Positions 11,800 through 31,255 are shown, numbered from the stretch's first letter. The stretch: 64,000 nucleotides of DNA from Lota lota (GCA_026745465.1 JACYXH010000319.1:2586501-2650500); one strand, 5' to 3'. A program made the numbers and translations. The notes: a model not told the origin generated them from the sequence alone.

Positions 11800-13220
11800 A
11801 TACATCCACACGTCATTTCTGTGTCAGCAATGCAAAGCGACAACCTGAGTTGATAGTTAGGTATATGTTTATGTAAAACAAGTAGGAGTGTAGCCATGCC
11901 TAGGGTATGCTAGTAGTCTGGGAATTGGTAGGGCTATGACAAGTTGGTTCACATAATTCTGCTAATTGGCTTCTTACTGCTGTAGACCTTGGCAGTCACA
12001 TGGTCACTCTAAGAACCTCTGGGTTCTGGAGGCGCTTTGCCTGGGAAATGTGCGATGACATTCTTTCTAAGAAAGCTTGGTTTGTACGGTTCTACTTTTT
12101 CAGCTGGTGTGATATTGGATGAGAGCATAGTCCAGTGTAATCAAATACGATTTTAATTTTGAAAACTAGGAACGATTTGTAATGGGTAATGGGTCCAAGA
12201 CTAGTGATTTGTCGAGAAGTGTGGTAGATATCGTGGAAACGACCGGAAGTTAAGTATAAAGTACTTATTCTCAGCAATGGTAAAACATTTACATGTATTG
12301 GTTATAACAGAAAAATAATGAAACAATCTCTTGCTTCATCAACGATTACGAACCTTCATGATGCCGTTATTAACCTGAAAGAAGCATTTTCAGCACGATT
12401 AAACATGAGGGAAATTGGAATGGTACTCCACTACTCTATAGCAGTTAACTATGCTTTGGCAGTGGCAACATTTAACAACAATACATTACATTTATAACGA
12501 CAGACAGAGTGTGAGGTGACAATGTTTTAAGGAAGGACCGAGGACTTAATTATGACTCTTAAATCGTATGGAAGCTGAGTTCCATGAATCGAGTCTCCAT
12601 GAATCGTGCTCCATAGGCCTACTCACTTTTTTTTAAATTCAAGCAGCCTCTTCTTTTGAAACACGAAAGACATAAACCTTGAACTTGAAACCTTTTTCTT
12701 TATTTTTTCTTTTACCAGAGGTAGAAATAGAAATGTGCTGTTGTTGAACTTAACTTTAACTTCACCAACAGAATGTTGACATCCTCCATCCCAGAGGAAT
12801 GGCAATTGAGACGCTATGTGCAGCATGGGTGTCTTTATGGCAGCTGTCCGACCCGTGACGCAAGGCCCTTTGTAGCCACCTGCTCTGGTGCGTTTCTGTC
12901 CTCTTACTGGCTCTGTGCTCAGACTTATATCCAGAGAGGCCAATCAAATACTCCATGGATCAATAGACCATCCCAACAGCAGGGAATGCCTGGGGTGAGA
13001 ATGGGGGTGTGTGCATATTGATAGATGGAGATCTTTTGCTCAACATGTTTTGTGACCTCACAACGCTGCATAGCTGACACAGTACCTGCTGTCACCGTTG
13101 ATAGCTTGAAAGCAGCATATCATTGTTTAACCGAAACCCTCTGGCTTTCTATAGTTGTCCAGAAACAGGCCGTAGGATAAACTGCTTTGGAATCTCTGGT
13201 GTAAATAATTAATATTATTG
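11800..13220. other. single-copy DNA, no gene seen
   Basis: Opposed open frames at 12623-12956 (minus) and 12773-13021 (plus) have no recognisable domains. An acceptor-like site preceding position 12720 leads into closed frames. Confidence 0.5.
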
Positions 13221-13309
13221 TGTGTGTGTTTGTGTGTCTGCGTGTGTTTTTGTGTGTGTGTGTACACATGCGCTTGTGTGTTTGCATGTGCGTGTGTGTG
13301 TGTTTGTAA
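13221..13309. repeat. imperfect (TG)n
   Basis: TG units interrupted by TTT, CTGCG and CATGCG. Confidence 0.93.
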
Positions 13310-13409
13310 GCGTAAGTGTGATTCCTATCCAGAAGTAGATTTTGTATATAATCCATCGCTTACAGATGAATTTCTCTGTCCCTACAGAGGCAGTATTGAC
13401 GTATGGCAG

Positions 13410-13440
13410 TATCTCTCTCTCTCTCTCTCCCTCTCTCTCC
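13410..13440. repeat. (CT)n tract
   Basis: About 15 CT units with two CCC interruptions. Confidence 0.93.
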
Positions 13441-13666
13441 GTTCGTCCTCATCTCGACAGGCAATTGGGGAACTAGTTAGCTGTGCGGACGCATTTGCAG
13501 ACAACTCATGTTGTGCTTTGACATCTTGTGGGTATGAATCAGGGTGGGGGCAGGCCGACAGATCTCCCCTACATCCAGCTCTCAGTTCAAATAAGTGCAT
13601 GCTCGGGAATATGGGAGAATAAAGCAGGAGCGGCTGTCATCCTTTAGTTCTACTAACTAGCTCCAT

Positions 13667-13697
<31 letters not shown>

Positions 13698-13702
13698 CAC
13701 AC
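13667..13702. repeat. (GCAC)n tetranucleotide repeat
   Basis: About eight GCAC units ending in CACAC. Alternating purine-pyrimidine with CG steps, so Z-DNA-prone in principle. Confidence 0.95.
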
Positions 13703-14060
13703 CTCTGTTTGGTGCATTAATGCAGACACACATTTGGAAGACACAGTACACAGTGCTGTATAGATACATGCACTTATTTAATGCACTTCTGTAATGAGGT
13801 GTGAAGTTTGGATTCTTGTGCATATACTATTATAACTGCATATTCAGCATCAGAGTTGTAGTAGCATTGCCAGCACTGCACAATGCAGACAACCATGCCT
13901 GTTTCTTACCACTATCTGTACTTCTATGAGTATTCAACCTAACAGCAAATCAGTAAGAAAAAGAGGCAGTGGCATCTCTGTGTCACATTAATTAATAATG
14001 ACCAATTTTGTCATGACAACACAGCTACTTATGATAATCAGTAATATAAATGTAAAGGAA
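13703..14060. other. single-copy DNA, no gene seen
   Basis: AT-rich; nothing recognised. Confidence 0.5.
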
Positions 14061-14490
14061 AGTGATAGAGTGAGAGAGAGATGAAGAGGGGTAGGGGACA
14101 GAGATGTGTGGGGAGAGAGAAAGGTGGGGAGAGAGAGGTGGGGAGAGAGAGGTGGGGGAGAGAGAGAGGGAGGTCGGGGAGAGAGAGAGGTTAGGGGAGA
14201 GAGAGAGGTTAGGGGGAGAGAGTGGGTGGGAGGAGAGAGAGAAAGGCTGGGAGATAGAGATGTGTGGGGGAGAGAGACAAGTGGGGGGAGAAGATAGGTG
14301 TGGCAAAAGAGAGAGATGGGGGAGTGAGAGAAAGATGTGGGAGTGAGAGAAAGGCTGGGAGATAGAGAGATAGAGATGTGTGGGGGAGAAAAGATAGGTA
14401 GGGGAGAAAGAGAGGTCGGGGAGAGAGAGAAAGAGATGGGGGATGAGAGAGAGGTGGGGGAGAAAGAGAGGGGGAATAGAGAGCAAACCT
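14061..14490. repeat. 430-bp homopurine (GA/GGGGA) tract
   Basis: Almost pure purine on the + strand, made of degenerate GAGAGA, GGTGGGGA and GGGGGAGAGA blocks, with a loose higher-order repeat of about 24-40 bp (GTGGGGAGAGAGAG-like). Both strands carry long spurious frames. Long homopurine DNA can form triplexes. Confidence 0.95.
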
Positions 14491-17003
14491 GGGTGGTGTT
14501 GGGGAAGCAGGGGTTCATGAGATAAACTTTGCCTTGTCACATGTACATCAATTTGGCTGTTTTATATATTTTGCTTATTTTTGTAACAGAAGGTCCCGCA
14601 TGTTTATGCATATTCACTTCCTTCTTTTCATTTGCTACGCTACAAAATAAAAGCGTGGCAGCCTTGTGCTCCTGAGGCAGGGGTGAGACATCTGGCGAGG
14701 TCCACTTTGAGTGTGAAAAAACGTCTGGTGATTGTGATTTCATTTGATCAAGAAGAAACACATCGCAACATCTCCAGCTTTCTGCTGGAATTCAGATGCT
14801 GATGTGCCTGGGTGAAAATAGACAAGCGTGTGTTTGAGTCCGTTACCAAGGGAACCTGATCTGGGTTTAAAGTGAAAGTCATAGTTTCCTATGTATTTCA
14901 ATTTATTTATGCATGCACAACATCATCTGTTTTATGTGCATTTATGCTAATACACCCGGTGTAGACCCAAGAGGATGTCATTTCTAGATAATTAGAATAG
15001 GGATAATGCTGTGCTATGATAGTACGATGTATCATCAGAATGAGCTATATCAAATAAATAAATATTTGCAATGTACTGTTACAACTATGAGGAAGGGCTG
15101 AATCTCTGCACTGTGACACATAGGATGACAGAGTGAAAGTCAGTGATATTTAATGTGCTGCCCACACTGTGAGCAGCTCATTAAGCCATCGTTTGTTATG
15201 GGCACCCTCAAGTATAATGATAGAAACACGAATAAAAATAAATGATATGGGCAAACTGCCAAATGGTGATAACTTTGTCAATAAATCCTTTGGAAGATTA
15301 CAGCCGCTTTGAAGAGTGGAAACAACAAAATTCTGTTTAGTCTTTTTGTGTGTGTTGATTAAAGATGATGAGCACATAAAAAAACGAAGCAACAACAACA
15401 ATGAAGTCTACATTTTTACCTTGGTAAAGATTGTGGATGAAAACCAGCCAGGAAGATCAACACGATCCAACTACTTTAAATAGAAGCTAAATGTTTCAAC
15501 TGAGACGAGAGAGACGGGGCTTTTTCAACATGTTGTCAGGAAGCCAAGAGACGAACCCTTCGGTTCAGGAAGTCTGACTATCAACTCATCCTCAAGGCCT
15601 GGTCTGCAATGTGTAGCCTGTACCGCTACACACAAAGCACAGTATGAACAACACCAGAGTAAATGAACTGTCTTCGCGACTGCTGAGTAGACACAAGCTT
15701 TCATATGCTTCCAAAACATGTGTGTAAATTAGATGTTTTTTTTGGAGTGTTCATTGGAGCAAAACTCTATTTCCTCACAAATCTTAATTCATCTTTAATA
15801 ACGCAGAAGACACCAGGCAGGAATAGAAAACCCTTTCTCTCTCAATAATGCTCGGGTGCCACTACCAGTCAGGGTGCTACCGGGCTGAGCTAAGCTAAAT
15901 CTGCCTCTGCTGGCATATCCTCAGCACAACAGTCATTATATAACAAAAACACGTTTCCGCCACAATATGTTGGCTTATTAAATCAAACTATTGTGGCCAA
16001 ACTGGCAGGGGATTACAATAATCCTCAGGGGAACTTTGCTGATAAGGAGAGACATAAAAGCATTAGCATCAGCCTCTATTCAATGCCACGGTTCGGCTTC
16101 TCTATAACATTTTGGGTCTGGCAATTCATTACATAAATGGAGGCTATTCTTGAGCATCAGTTCTTGAACGCAAAGTGTTTTTTCGGGGCTAAATGGAAAG
16201 AATGTGAAGCCGTATTTAAAACAAAAACCAAAGTTATGCATCATTTAAATCATGTTTCTAGTTTATGACAATTATAGGGAAATTATATATTTTTTGTCTT
16301 AACATTTTATTCTCACTTAAAATTTTGTTTTACATGATCATGAAGTATTGCTGAATCGGTATACTCATCAATAAGCATTCATCAATCAGATGAATGCTAA
16401 TTTGGATTTGGATGCTGTGAGTGATTGATTCACAACTAGTCTTTCTACATTCCACTGAACAGACCTAGAAGGAGAATATTCCATTCAGATGCTGTCTACA
16501 GCTGCCGTGCTACTCACTGAAAGACATATCAGAGAGCAGTGAAATGAGCAATGATCACACTTTTAAAAAAACTGATCAAGGCCCAGACAGAACATATACT
16601 GAGCGATCGTCTGATGTCGCCAAAAAAAAGTACAAAATAAAATCCAACCACTGACTAATGAGAAACAAATGAATTCATTGAGATAAATTGTTCATTAGCG
16701 TTTGCTGTGGCACTTTGTCTGGAATTTGAAAAGTTCAGTGCAATTTGTGTTTACAGAATTAATGGTTTCATCAGTGTAATTCTGCCAGGAGGCACCATTA
16801 CTTGTCGGCTGCAAGGGAACTGTGACAGACACAGTCTATCAGGCAGTGTGATTCGCTTCTCTCTTGTAACCACTCACTCAACAAGACTAATATTTATACT
16901 GGTCAACCCTACATCCAGGCCACAGCAGGAAAACATAAAAAGCCTGGCAGCCTTTATATATACACTTACAAAAACATGCTTTACATGGTAAAGGGGGGTG
17001 AGG
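14491..17003. other. single-copy DNA, candidate conserved noncoding stretch
   Basis: No coding feature. The part from about 15860 to 16260 has balanced composition, TAAT-type sites (for example ATTCATTACATAAATGG) and no repeats, which is what conserved developmental enhancers often look like. This is an impression only; no alignment is available. Confidence 0.4.
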
Positions 17004-17152
17004 CAGGATAGCCTAGAGTTGGTAGTGGGGCAGTATGGCCGGGGCCAAAATGTTCTGGATTTAAACCCCAGCATACTAACCTCTGCTCCTTAATGACCTG
17101 TGTCTACTCTACTCTATCACTGTAGGTCATTTTGGATGAAAGAGTCTGCTTA
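17004..17152 (+). mobile_element. tRNA-headed V-SINE-like copy
   Basis: Starts GCAGGATAGCCTAGAG, has a degenerate B-box area (GGATTTAAACCCC) and ends in a decayed tail (TTTTGGATGAAAGAGTCTGC), the same head-to-tail order as the copies at 34081 and 44981. The central TTGAGCAAG core is missing or very divergent. Well diverged, hence old. Confidence 0.75.
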
Positions 17153-17807
<655 letters not shown>

Positions 17808-17978
17808 CTCCTGAGGAGGAAACCCCGGGATGGTAGAGGGAATCGATTGCGATTGAGCGCTGAACCTTTGCGGCCCCGGCTGTGTTTTCTACAGTTAATG
17901 ATTCCTTACAGGAAACAGGATCACAGGGAGACGGCACTTGTCAGGTGGCCAAGCTCGCGTCACCACCACCAACATTAT

Positions 17979-18050
17979 CACACACACACACACACCTAGA
18001 CGCAAATGCATGCACGCATACACATACATACACACACACACACACACACA
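17979..18050. repeat. interrupted (CA)n
   Basis: Two CA arrays separated by GACGCAAATGCATGCACGCATACACATA.. type sequence. Confidence 0.94.
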
Positions 18051-18461
18051 GCCACTTCCATGAACATGCTGCTGGTAATCACAAGAGGTGGGGCTGGAAT
18101 GGGGTGCGGAGAGAGATAACTATTGACATTGTCTATGTCGAGAAGTAAATCAGCCATGATGTTTGATCAACCCACCACCTGTCGTGGTGTAGATGTGTTC
18201 CGAAATTGGGCAGTTGGCCATCAATTGACATCCATTATATTCCTAACGAGTGTTTAGCAGCTCCCATAGCTGTATCTTTGTTTCGTCCAACCCAGGTAAG
18301 CCCATCCAAACTGCCCTGGCTAGGTCGTTTTCTCCAATAGTGCCCGCAAACGGAAGAAATCCACAAGTTTCGATTCTGTGTCTACACGCCACTGCGCATG
18401 CTCACACACTTAGAGACTGAGGCGCTCAGTTAGAATTCTGTGCGAAGACAATATTGACTAG
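18051..18461. other. single-copy DNA, no gene seen
   Basis: A donor-like CCAACCCAGGTAAGCC is at about 18290, but no convincing exon precedes it. Confidence 0.5.
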
Positions 18462-18597
18462 TTCTGAATTCTGAATGCAGAGCAACATTTCAATAAGTTG
18501 TGAGGGTATAGCGTTAGAGGATTACTTTTTTTAACTGATCACACTACACGTACCATCACACCTTATTGAAATGCTGCTTTGCAATCACAATTCAGAA
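18462..18597. repeat. 136-bp inverted repeat (hairpin or MITE remnant)
   Basis: The left arm 18462-18503 and right arm 18556-18597 are imperfect reverse complements sharing TTCTGAATT, CATTTCAATAAG and TGTGA blocks, with a loop of about 52 nt. No open frame inside. It could be a small MITE or a host hairpin; no clear target duplication was seen. Confidence 0.7.
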
Positions 18598-19308
18598 TTA
18601 TCCCCTGTTTACTTTTATTTGTTTACAGTCTTGGCCTCTCAAATAGGACGTTGACGTAGCACAGCAACCGGTCGAAGCAGTCAATACGGTGTCTACGTAT
18701 ATATATCCATGGTGTCTTTCACAGCTTTCCTGCCAAGACTGTATTGTTTTGATCCAAGACAGATGCATGCTGGGATTGGGTGACATCAACTACGTTCACT
18801 CTCTCCATGAACGTGTCTTGTATCACCCTGCTACAGTGGATCAAACAAACCAGACCAGAAGTTTGCACAGCAGAGTCAGGTTACAGATAGGATGTTAGGG
18901 GTATTTTGGGTCTTATGTTATTGGAAGAGATAATGGTTGGCACTGAGTGGCACTCTGAAGATTTGGAGCAGTGTTAAAGGTTTTCCATTGTTTGGTGCAG
19001 GGAGCTTATCGGTGGCGCCAGTATGAACACTTACCCAGGGCTCCACTGAAAAGGCTACGTTGTGTGTGTCATGCAACTCAGCATTTCACCGTTCGATGCC
19101 TGTCATAATGTAATGATTCTTTTTTCATTTGAAACCAATGTACAAAGAATTATGTCGTCATTTGTGAGTGAAAGTGAGTTGACGCTGGTGTTAGTGCCTA
19201 CAGGAATTGAAGCTCGGCAATCTTTTTGTTTGGACCTAGCTGCCAGTCACACCGCATCCGAGCTGGGGGAAGCACCTTCCATGAATTATTATGGCACTTT
19301 CTGCTCAA
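18598..19308. other. single-copy DNA, no gene seen
   Basis: Nothing recognised. Short opposing frames at 18598-18898 look like chance. Confidence 0.5.
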
Positions 19309-19391
19309 CACACACACACACACACACACATACACACATACATAGATAGATACATACATACATACATACATACATACATACATACATACAT
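19309..19391. repeat. (CA)n(CATA/GATA)n compound microsatellite
   Basis: A CA array passes into TACATAGATAGATA and then about ten CATA units. Confidence 0.97.
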
Positions 19392-19747
19392 CAAGATCTG
19401 GAAAATAAATACCCCCAAAAAATTCCCCTAGTTGGATGAATCAGGTGATTGGTCAGCGACTGTGGATCGCTTCCACAGCCGTCGAGCAGGCAATCGGTTC
19501 AACGCAGAATACACTTCCTCTTCAACTGGTACTGATCCACCGACAAAGTACGTCATTAACGCTGATAGAGTTTAAACTATTTCCTTATTGGGGAGAAGGA
19601 CACATCCACAGCAGCTGGCGGGGGATTAGTTTTCGAATGGAAAATGGAGGAAACTGTGTTGGCATTGGAGTCAAATGTGATAGTGGTGAAACAGAAGGCC
19701 GTCTGTCCACGCACCTATTAGGCTTTGTGGCGGGTTTACAAACTTAC
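19392..19747. other. single-copy DNA with open frame of unknown meaning
   Basis: A 110-codon + frame (19436-19768) is low in repeats but has no recognisable domain. Local hairpin CTGTGGATCGCTTCCACAG lies near 19460. Confidence 0.4.
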
Positions 19748-19795
19748 GCCCACAGATTTCATGCTTAACAAAAATAAGCGATGAAATCTGTTGGC
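19748..19795. repeat. near-perfect hairpin
   Basis: Arms GCCCACAGATTTCATGCTTA (19748-19767) and its near reverse complement (19775-19795) differ by one substitution and one extra base, with a 7-nt loop ACAAAAA. Confidence 0.85.
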
Positions 19796-20078
19796 GCTAT
19801 GTTTGAAAACAAATACAGATTCTGATCATGTTATTAATTAATTTAATTCATATTCATTTAGTCTATGTGTCGTAAAATGTGCCAACTTAATTACAGCAGA
19901 TGGTGAGTGTGGTGTGTGTGAATCATGCTGGCGAAGTTGGAGGCGAGACTGGCGGAGATGCACCAAGGTCTGGCTTTCCCCTGCGGTTAACAATGAGAGA
20001 GAAGAGCTGAAATAAAATAACAACAAGACGTGGGGTGAGGGTAGTTTAAAAAGAGTTGACGAAAAATATACATTGTGC

Positions 20079-20176
20079 AAGGGAGCCAGGATATAATGGA
20101 GTGGCTAGTGTGTTAGACTCTTATTCGATCTACCAATATACAAGGCTTCGGACAAAAGCGTCAGCTAAAATGACTA
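20079..20176 (+). mobile_element. V-SINE-like remnant, shortened
   Basis: Keeps a head-like GAGTGGCTAGTGTGTTAGAC, a degenerate B-box area (TTCGATCTACC) and the tail CGGACAAAAGCGTCAGCTAAA. The middle is missing. An AT-rich self-complementary stretch follows immediately. Confidence 0.7.
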
Positions 20177-20192
20177 GATGATGAATAGCAAT

Positions 20193-20301
20193 AGTTAACG
20201 CATACTATTTATAGTAATAGACTATTAGTGATAATAGTATGCATATACTTCTGCATATAATATTACTATGCTATACTATTACTAATAGTATGAATGTAGC
20301 A
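20193..20301. repeat. AT-rich self-complementary cluster of TACTATT/AATAGTA
   Basis: About 110 bp repeatedly using TACTATT and its complement AATAGTA. 20221-20242 pairs with 20273-20292 (ACTATTAGT...TAGTAT). It begins just past a SINE tail, so it may have grown from a 3' tail or be an independent cruciform-type sequence. Confidence 0.7.

Positions 20302-22586
<2,285 letters not shown>

Positions 22587-22631
<45 letters not shown>
22587..22631. repeat. (CA)22 microsatellite
   Basis: Pure CA array. Confidence 0.97.
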
Positions 22632-23996
<1,365 letters not shown>

Positions 23997-24196
23997 AACC
24001 TGACAGACATTATCTGACGTGACGCTCCGGAGAAGCTGCTGGAGTCGTTTGCCAATTGCACCTTATCCACTTAACAGGGTTATGTTTTCAATACCTTCAC
24101 CATTGCGTCCCGCAGCAGATGCCATGCATTATTCACTAACATGACCTTGACATCGTATACTGAGCCTTTCTCTCCTCCGCTAAAGCGTTTGTTTGA

Positions 24197-24197
<1 letters not shown>

Positions 24198-24270
<73 letters not shown>
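24198..24270. repeat. (CA)36 microsatellite
   Basis: Pure CA array, separated by only 54 bp of unique sequence from the next one. Confidence 0.98.
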
Positions 24271-24272
<2 letters not shown>

Positions 24273-24321
24273 CATCATTAACACATCTCGGCGTTAGCGC
24301 GAGCCAGCGAGAGGGGAGACA

Positions 24322-27062
<2,741 letters not shown>

Positions 27063-27063
27063 T

Positions 27064-27136
<73 letters not shown>
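27063..27136. repeat. (ATA)n(TTA)n self-complementary microsatellite
   Basis: About seven ATA units switch directly into about 18 TTA units, so the two halves are complementary and can fold back. Confidence 0.97.
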
Positions 27137-27137
<1 letters not shown>

Positions 27138-27943
27138 AAACACATTATTTGTATTTTTCGTTAATAGATTTGACAGTTGAAATGTTTACATACACGTTAT
27201 AAAAAACACCCACACATCATGGTAAGAGTCTCGTCCACCATTATGGCATTACAGCTTTTAAATCTGCCTGCATTCAGCCACTAAATAACAGAACTTGTGC
27301 CGCTGCAATTAATGCTACTTTATAGGCAGGCGCAGATTCTAAGCAACGTAATGGCCTTCATTTGAGGACTCTTAAAGAAACCCACAATGTTCATCTTCAG
27401 AAGGTGATGTATTTTCATACTTCATTACTTCTAAATAAGCATTTAATGAAGACTGTCCTCAGTAGGAGTCTATATAATCTAAAGTCTTTATTACTTTAAA
27501 CAATATAAAAATACACATTTAACAGTATTTCATTTACATATACGTATGCTTTATCCTATAAAATGTAGAATAACCATTAATCAAAAAAGATATCCACGTT
27601 GAAATGGTTTGTAATGGTTTGAATGGTGTGCAGTGTATGGGGGATAGTTACTGTTCAATTGGCTGTAAACTAACCCTTGAATTGCTAGTGGTAGCATTGC
27701 AGTGTGGGTAACTAATAATAATAATAAATAACTAAAATAAAGAATTTTATAATGAATAATACTGATAAGCTCAATCATACTCTACCCTAATAATAACGAC
27801 ACACTTAATAATAATATTGAGTGGATGATTGATTAGCTTGGGGAAAACCATGATGATAATAACATTCAACATAATGCAGCCGGATGAATGTGGCAATTAT
27901 TATTAGTAAATGAGCAATTATTATTATTGTGTTACCTAACCCT

Positions 27944-27974
<31 letters not shown>

Positions 27975-29021
27975 CATAAACTTATGGTATTGGATGATAT
28001 TCACTAGGTAAATTATCAAAATAAATTATACTTTAAGTTCTTACACACCATAGAGGAAGTCATCAGTCATTGTTAGAAAGCTTTATTTGATAATGGGATT
28101 GATCATCAAAGTGAAGCGTAATTTAATTGCATCTGAACAAGCTACTTTTGCAGAAAATGCATGGCGGGTTGTCAATGATAATTGATGTCTGGGATAAAAT
28201 ATTGTTTTACAAAAAATGAATGTTTTACATCCACCAATGAACCAATGGTTAAAAATGTCCTCTTTTGTTAATTACAAAGCATGCTCCGGTATTCTTAGAC
28301 TCTCCTCCTAGAAATGAAGTTTCTTTATGAGCAGGCCAATACTGAGCAATAAAGTCGTGTGAAATTGGATAGTTTCATTTAATTTGTTGGAGCAGAATAT
28401 GTTTGGGATATCAAAATGTAAATTAGTACATAAACTGGAAGAATATATCCTATATACTAGTCTGTATGCATATTCTCTCAACATGAAGACATGGTATTTA
28501 GGATTTACGTTCAAAACGCCGTTATCAGATTTGAATTTCTTGGGTCTCAATTCATTCACTTTGAAGTTGCCGCACAAGCATATTTTAAAATATTCTGCTG
28601 TTTGCTCCCAGGTCTCTGGTATTCCGCCACATTATTTAGTGTTTGCCCCCCAATAATAGGACGTCTACTCTGACACCATGTGCTTTGAAATCTGAGTGGC
28701 ACCTTGCTTGAGAAACCTTTCATTATATCCGTAACAAGGACCGCATTTTTCCTTTACATTTGTGGTGTCTGCTTTTTATTCGACAACTTCTCAAAGGATC
28801 TTTTCAACAGAATAAGCAAAGCAGTCATTCAAAAGAATGAATTACAAATCGAAACATGGGGTCGTTGCGTTGGTAACATTTTGGCCATAACTGCAGGTCA
28901 TGTTGCTGTAAACCTTTGGAGGTGACGCCATATTGACTATAAATCAATTCATCTTCAAACCTTATGTCTTCTAGTCACTATCGTGTGCATGCTATGCCAT
29001 CTTTGACTTTATTTGGTATTT
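27137..29021. other. AT-rich single-copy DNA with small ATA and ATC repeats
   Basis: Holds scattered ATA/TAAT runs (27714-27820) and an (ATC)10 array at about 27943-27974. The region around 28110-28190 is balanced and repeat-free and could be conserved noncoding sequence. Frames at 28308-28673 on both strands are unconvincing. Confidence 0.5.
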
Positions 29022-29047
29022 GGTATTCTTTACATGTAAAGAATACC
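29022..29047. repeat. 26-bp perfect palindrome
   Basis: GGTATTCTTTACA is followed immediately by its exact reverse complement. It lies next to a (CT)n tract and is preceded by TTTGGTATTTGGTATT direct repeats. Confidence 0.95.
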
Positions 29048-29149
29048 ATCTCTCTCTCTCTCGCTCTCTCTCTCGCCCTCCTCTCTCTGACATTTTCTCT
29101 TTTCTTTCTCCCTGTCTATCTTTCTCTCTCTTACTCAGACACAGACACA

Positions 29150-29196
<47 letters not shown>

Positions 29197-29310
29197 TTCT
29201 ACCTGTCTTTCTCTCATTCACACACGCACACAGACACACAGACAGACACACATACACACGCACAAACACATACACACGCACAAACACATGCACACACACA
29301 CGCACAACAC
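29048..29310. repeat. (CT)n and interrupted (CA)n tracts
   Basis: CT-rich to about 29130, a pure CA block at 29149-29194, then CA broken by CG, GA and AAA, including a short tandem ACACATACACACGCACAA-like unit. Confidence 0.95.
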
Positions 29311-29640
29311 ATTCCCCTGTGCTGACCGACCACCTCTGTTTGCCCAGCCCAGCCTGTGGGGTCAAGGCCCATGTGGACATTGAGCATTGTTTGCTCCGGC
29401 TGAACCGATGCCAACCGCATGGAGGATCCGCAGGGGGGGGGCCGCTCTGATACCTGAGCCCGACACAGAGCTCTCCAGCTGGGGATGGATGGGTAGTGGT
29501 GGGGGTAGTTGTGGAGGTGCTCGCTGGTGGTGGTGGTGGTGGTGGTAGTAGAGGAAGGCAGAGATCCATTTGAAACATGAAGCTCACTGTTACTTTCGCT
29601 CACTGTTACAACTGAGAAAGTCACTGAGGATGCTGAATGC
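29311..29640. other. single-copy DNA with (GGT)8
   Basis: Moderately GC-rich unique sequence; a GGT array at about 29523-29547. No gene seen. Confidence 0.55.
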
Positions 29641-29737
29641 ACACACAGACGCACACAGATGCGCACACACACACATTATGCACTCGCACACGCATACCCA
29701 CACACGCGCAAAAACACACACACACACACACACACGT
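29641..29737. repeat. interrupted (CA)n
   Basis: CA with GA, GC and AAAA interruptions. Confidence 0.93.
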
Positions 29738-31255
29738 TTAAACCAACACACATGAATAGATTTAAGCCGACACTGACAAACGCAATTATGAATAACCCAT
29801 GCACTACAAAACACACAAACAACCAGACACAGAATGATACACGAGGAGAGGATATTGACATCTGAACCCTTATTTCACAGTCAGTCCGGGCTCAAATGAA
29901 GTTCTTCAGTACTAAAAGCCTCAGGGTAATTACATGGAAACAAAGAGTTATACATGAATAGCCTCCTAGATGGAAGTATCCATTTTGGCTCTGTGATGCT
30001 CATTTCTAACCGCATTGTATTGGGCTTCTGGACGCCGTGAGAGAGATGTGCAAGGAGCACCGTTGTTCTCGCAGGATCCATTGTCAGCACGGAGAGAAAG
30101 AACGTGAAATGGACGTCCTGTGCCAGCCCAGAGACTCTAAAAATAGGCGGGCACTGGCTCAAGCAGGTGTTCTCCTGTACTCCGTAAACCTCTCAATGAA
30201 AAAGTTGTTGTGCTTCTTCAGAGTGTCATCAGAGCTATTGACCATGACATGACGTTTGCTGTATCTGCAAGGATTTTTACTGCTATTTTAACCTGTGGTT
30301 TATCACCCCACTCGAATCGTCTCTCGTATTGCAAAAAGAATGCTAGCCCATCATATCCAATGGACTGTATTGTTAGTGGCTCTTTGCATCTGCATTGCAA
30401 TGCATGTGTATAGCGCTGTATTTATGAATGTGCATGATGCTAAAGCTATTTCTTCAACTTGTCTCGCGCCTTATAGTCTAATAGTTATGGGGGGGGGGGC
30501 TAACTGCGCTGGAAGGCCCCTGCACTGCTACAGCACTTAGACGTGCTGAAAGCTCCCTCCTTTAGACTGCCACCTCCGGGAAACACAGTGCAATATCGCC
30601 AGTGTGTGCGTGTGTGTGTGTATGTGTGTGTGTGTGTGTGTTGAATCTTCCAATAATCACACACATTTCTGTTACCTTATAATGGCCTCAAAAGAAAGAT
30701 GAAAGAAGTTTGACACCCTTTAAAGCTCACACCTACACACTTTTCAACACTCGTTCACTCTCAGCCTCATCACAATTAACCATTCAAGCTTGATCTTCAT
30801 TTCGTTTTTTAAGAAGCCAGCATCGTGTTTATTATTCAAAGCCTGAAGCGGTTTGAGGTGAAGACGGTGCGTCTCCCCGTTGCTCACCGGAGGTAGCCGT
30901 GGCGTAGCCGTCGGCCCTGGGAACGAACTGCGCTTTCTGCCACGAGAGCAGACGGACTCTGAGTAGAACAACACCACCACCACCACCAGTCAGGGATTCT
31001 TAACGCGATGCTTCCTCCCGACGGAGGCGGCGTTCTCCATATTACCGTCAGAGGAATGAGTCAATCAGTGAAACAAGTTCAGGTTGGATGATTGTCGGAG
31101 AGAGCGTGCTTGCTAATACCTGGGATGATGATTATTATTAGGCTTTTTTCCCCCTGTACGCCAAGAAATTATGTTTGTTGTTCAGCCACCCAAATTATTA
31201 TTTGTTTACTCATCTTTTGTTGGCTTCCCCCACCCCCAGCACCGCACCTCATGAG

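Noticed and set aside
13988-14540. 171-176 codon minus frames rich in Ser, Pro and Leu
   Set aside because: They follow the homopurine tract exactly and have no non-repetitive domain. The frames at 37442-37910 and 50715-51116 are the same case.
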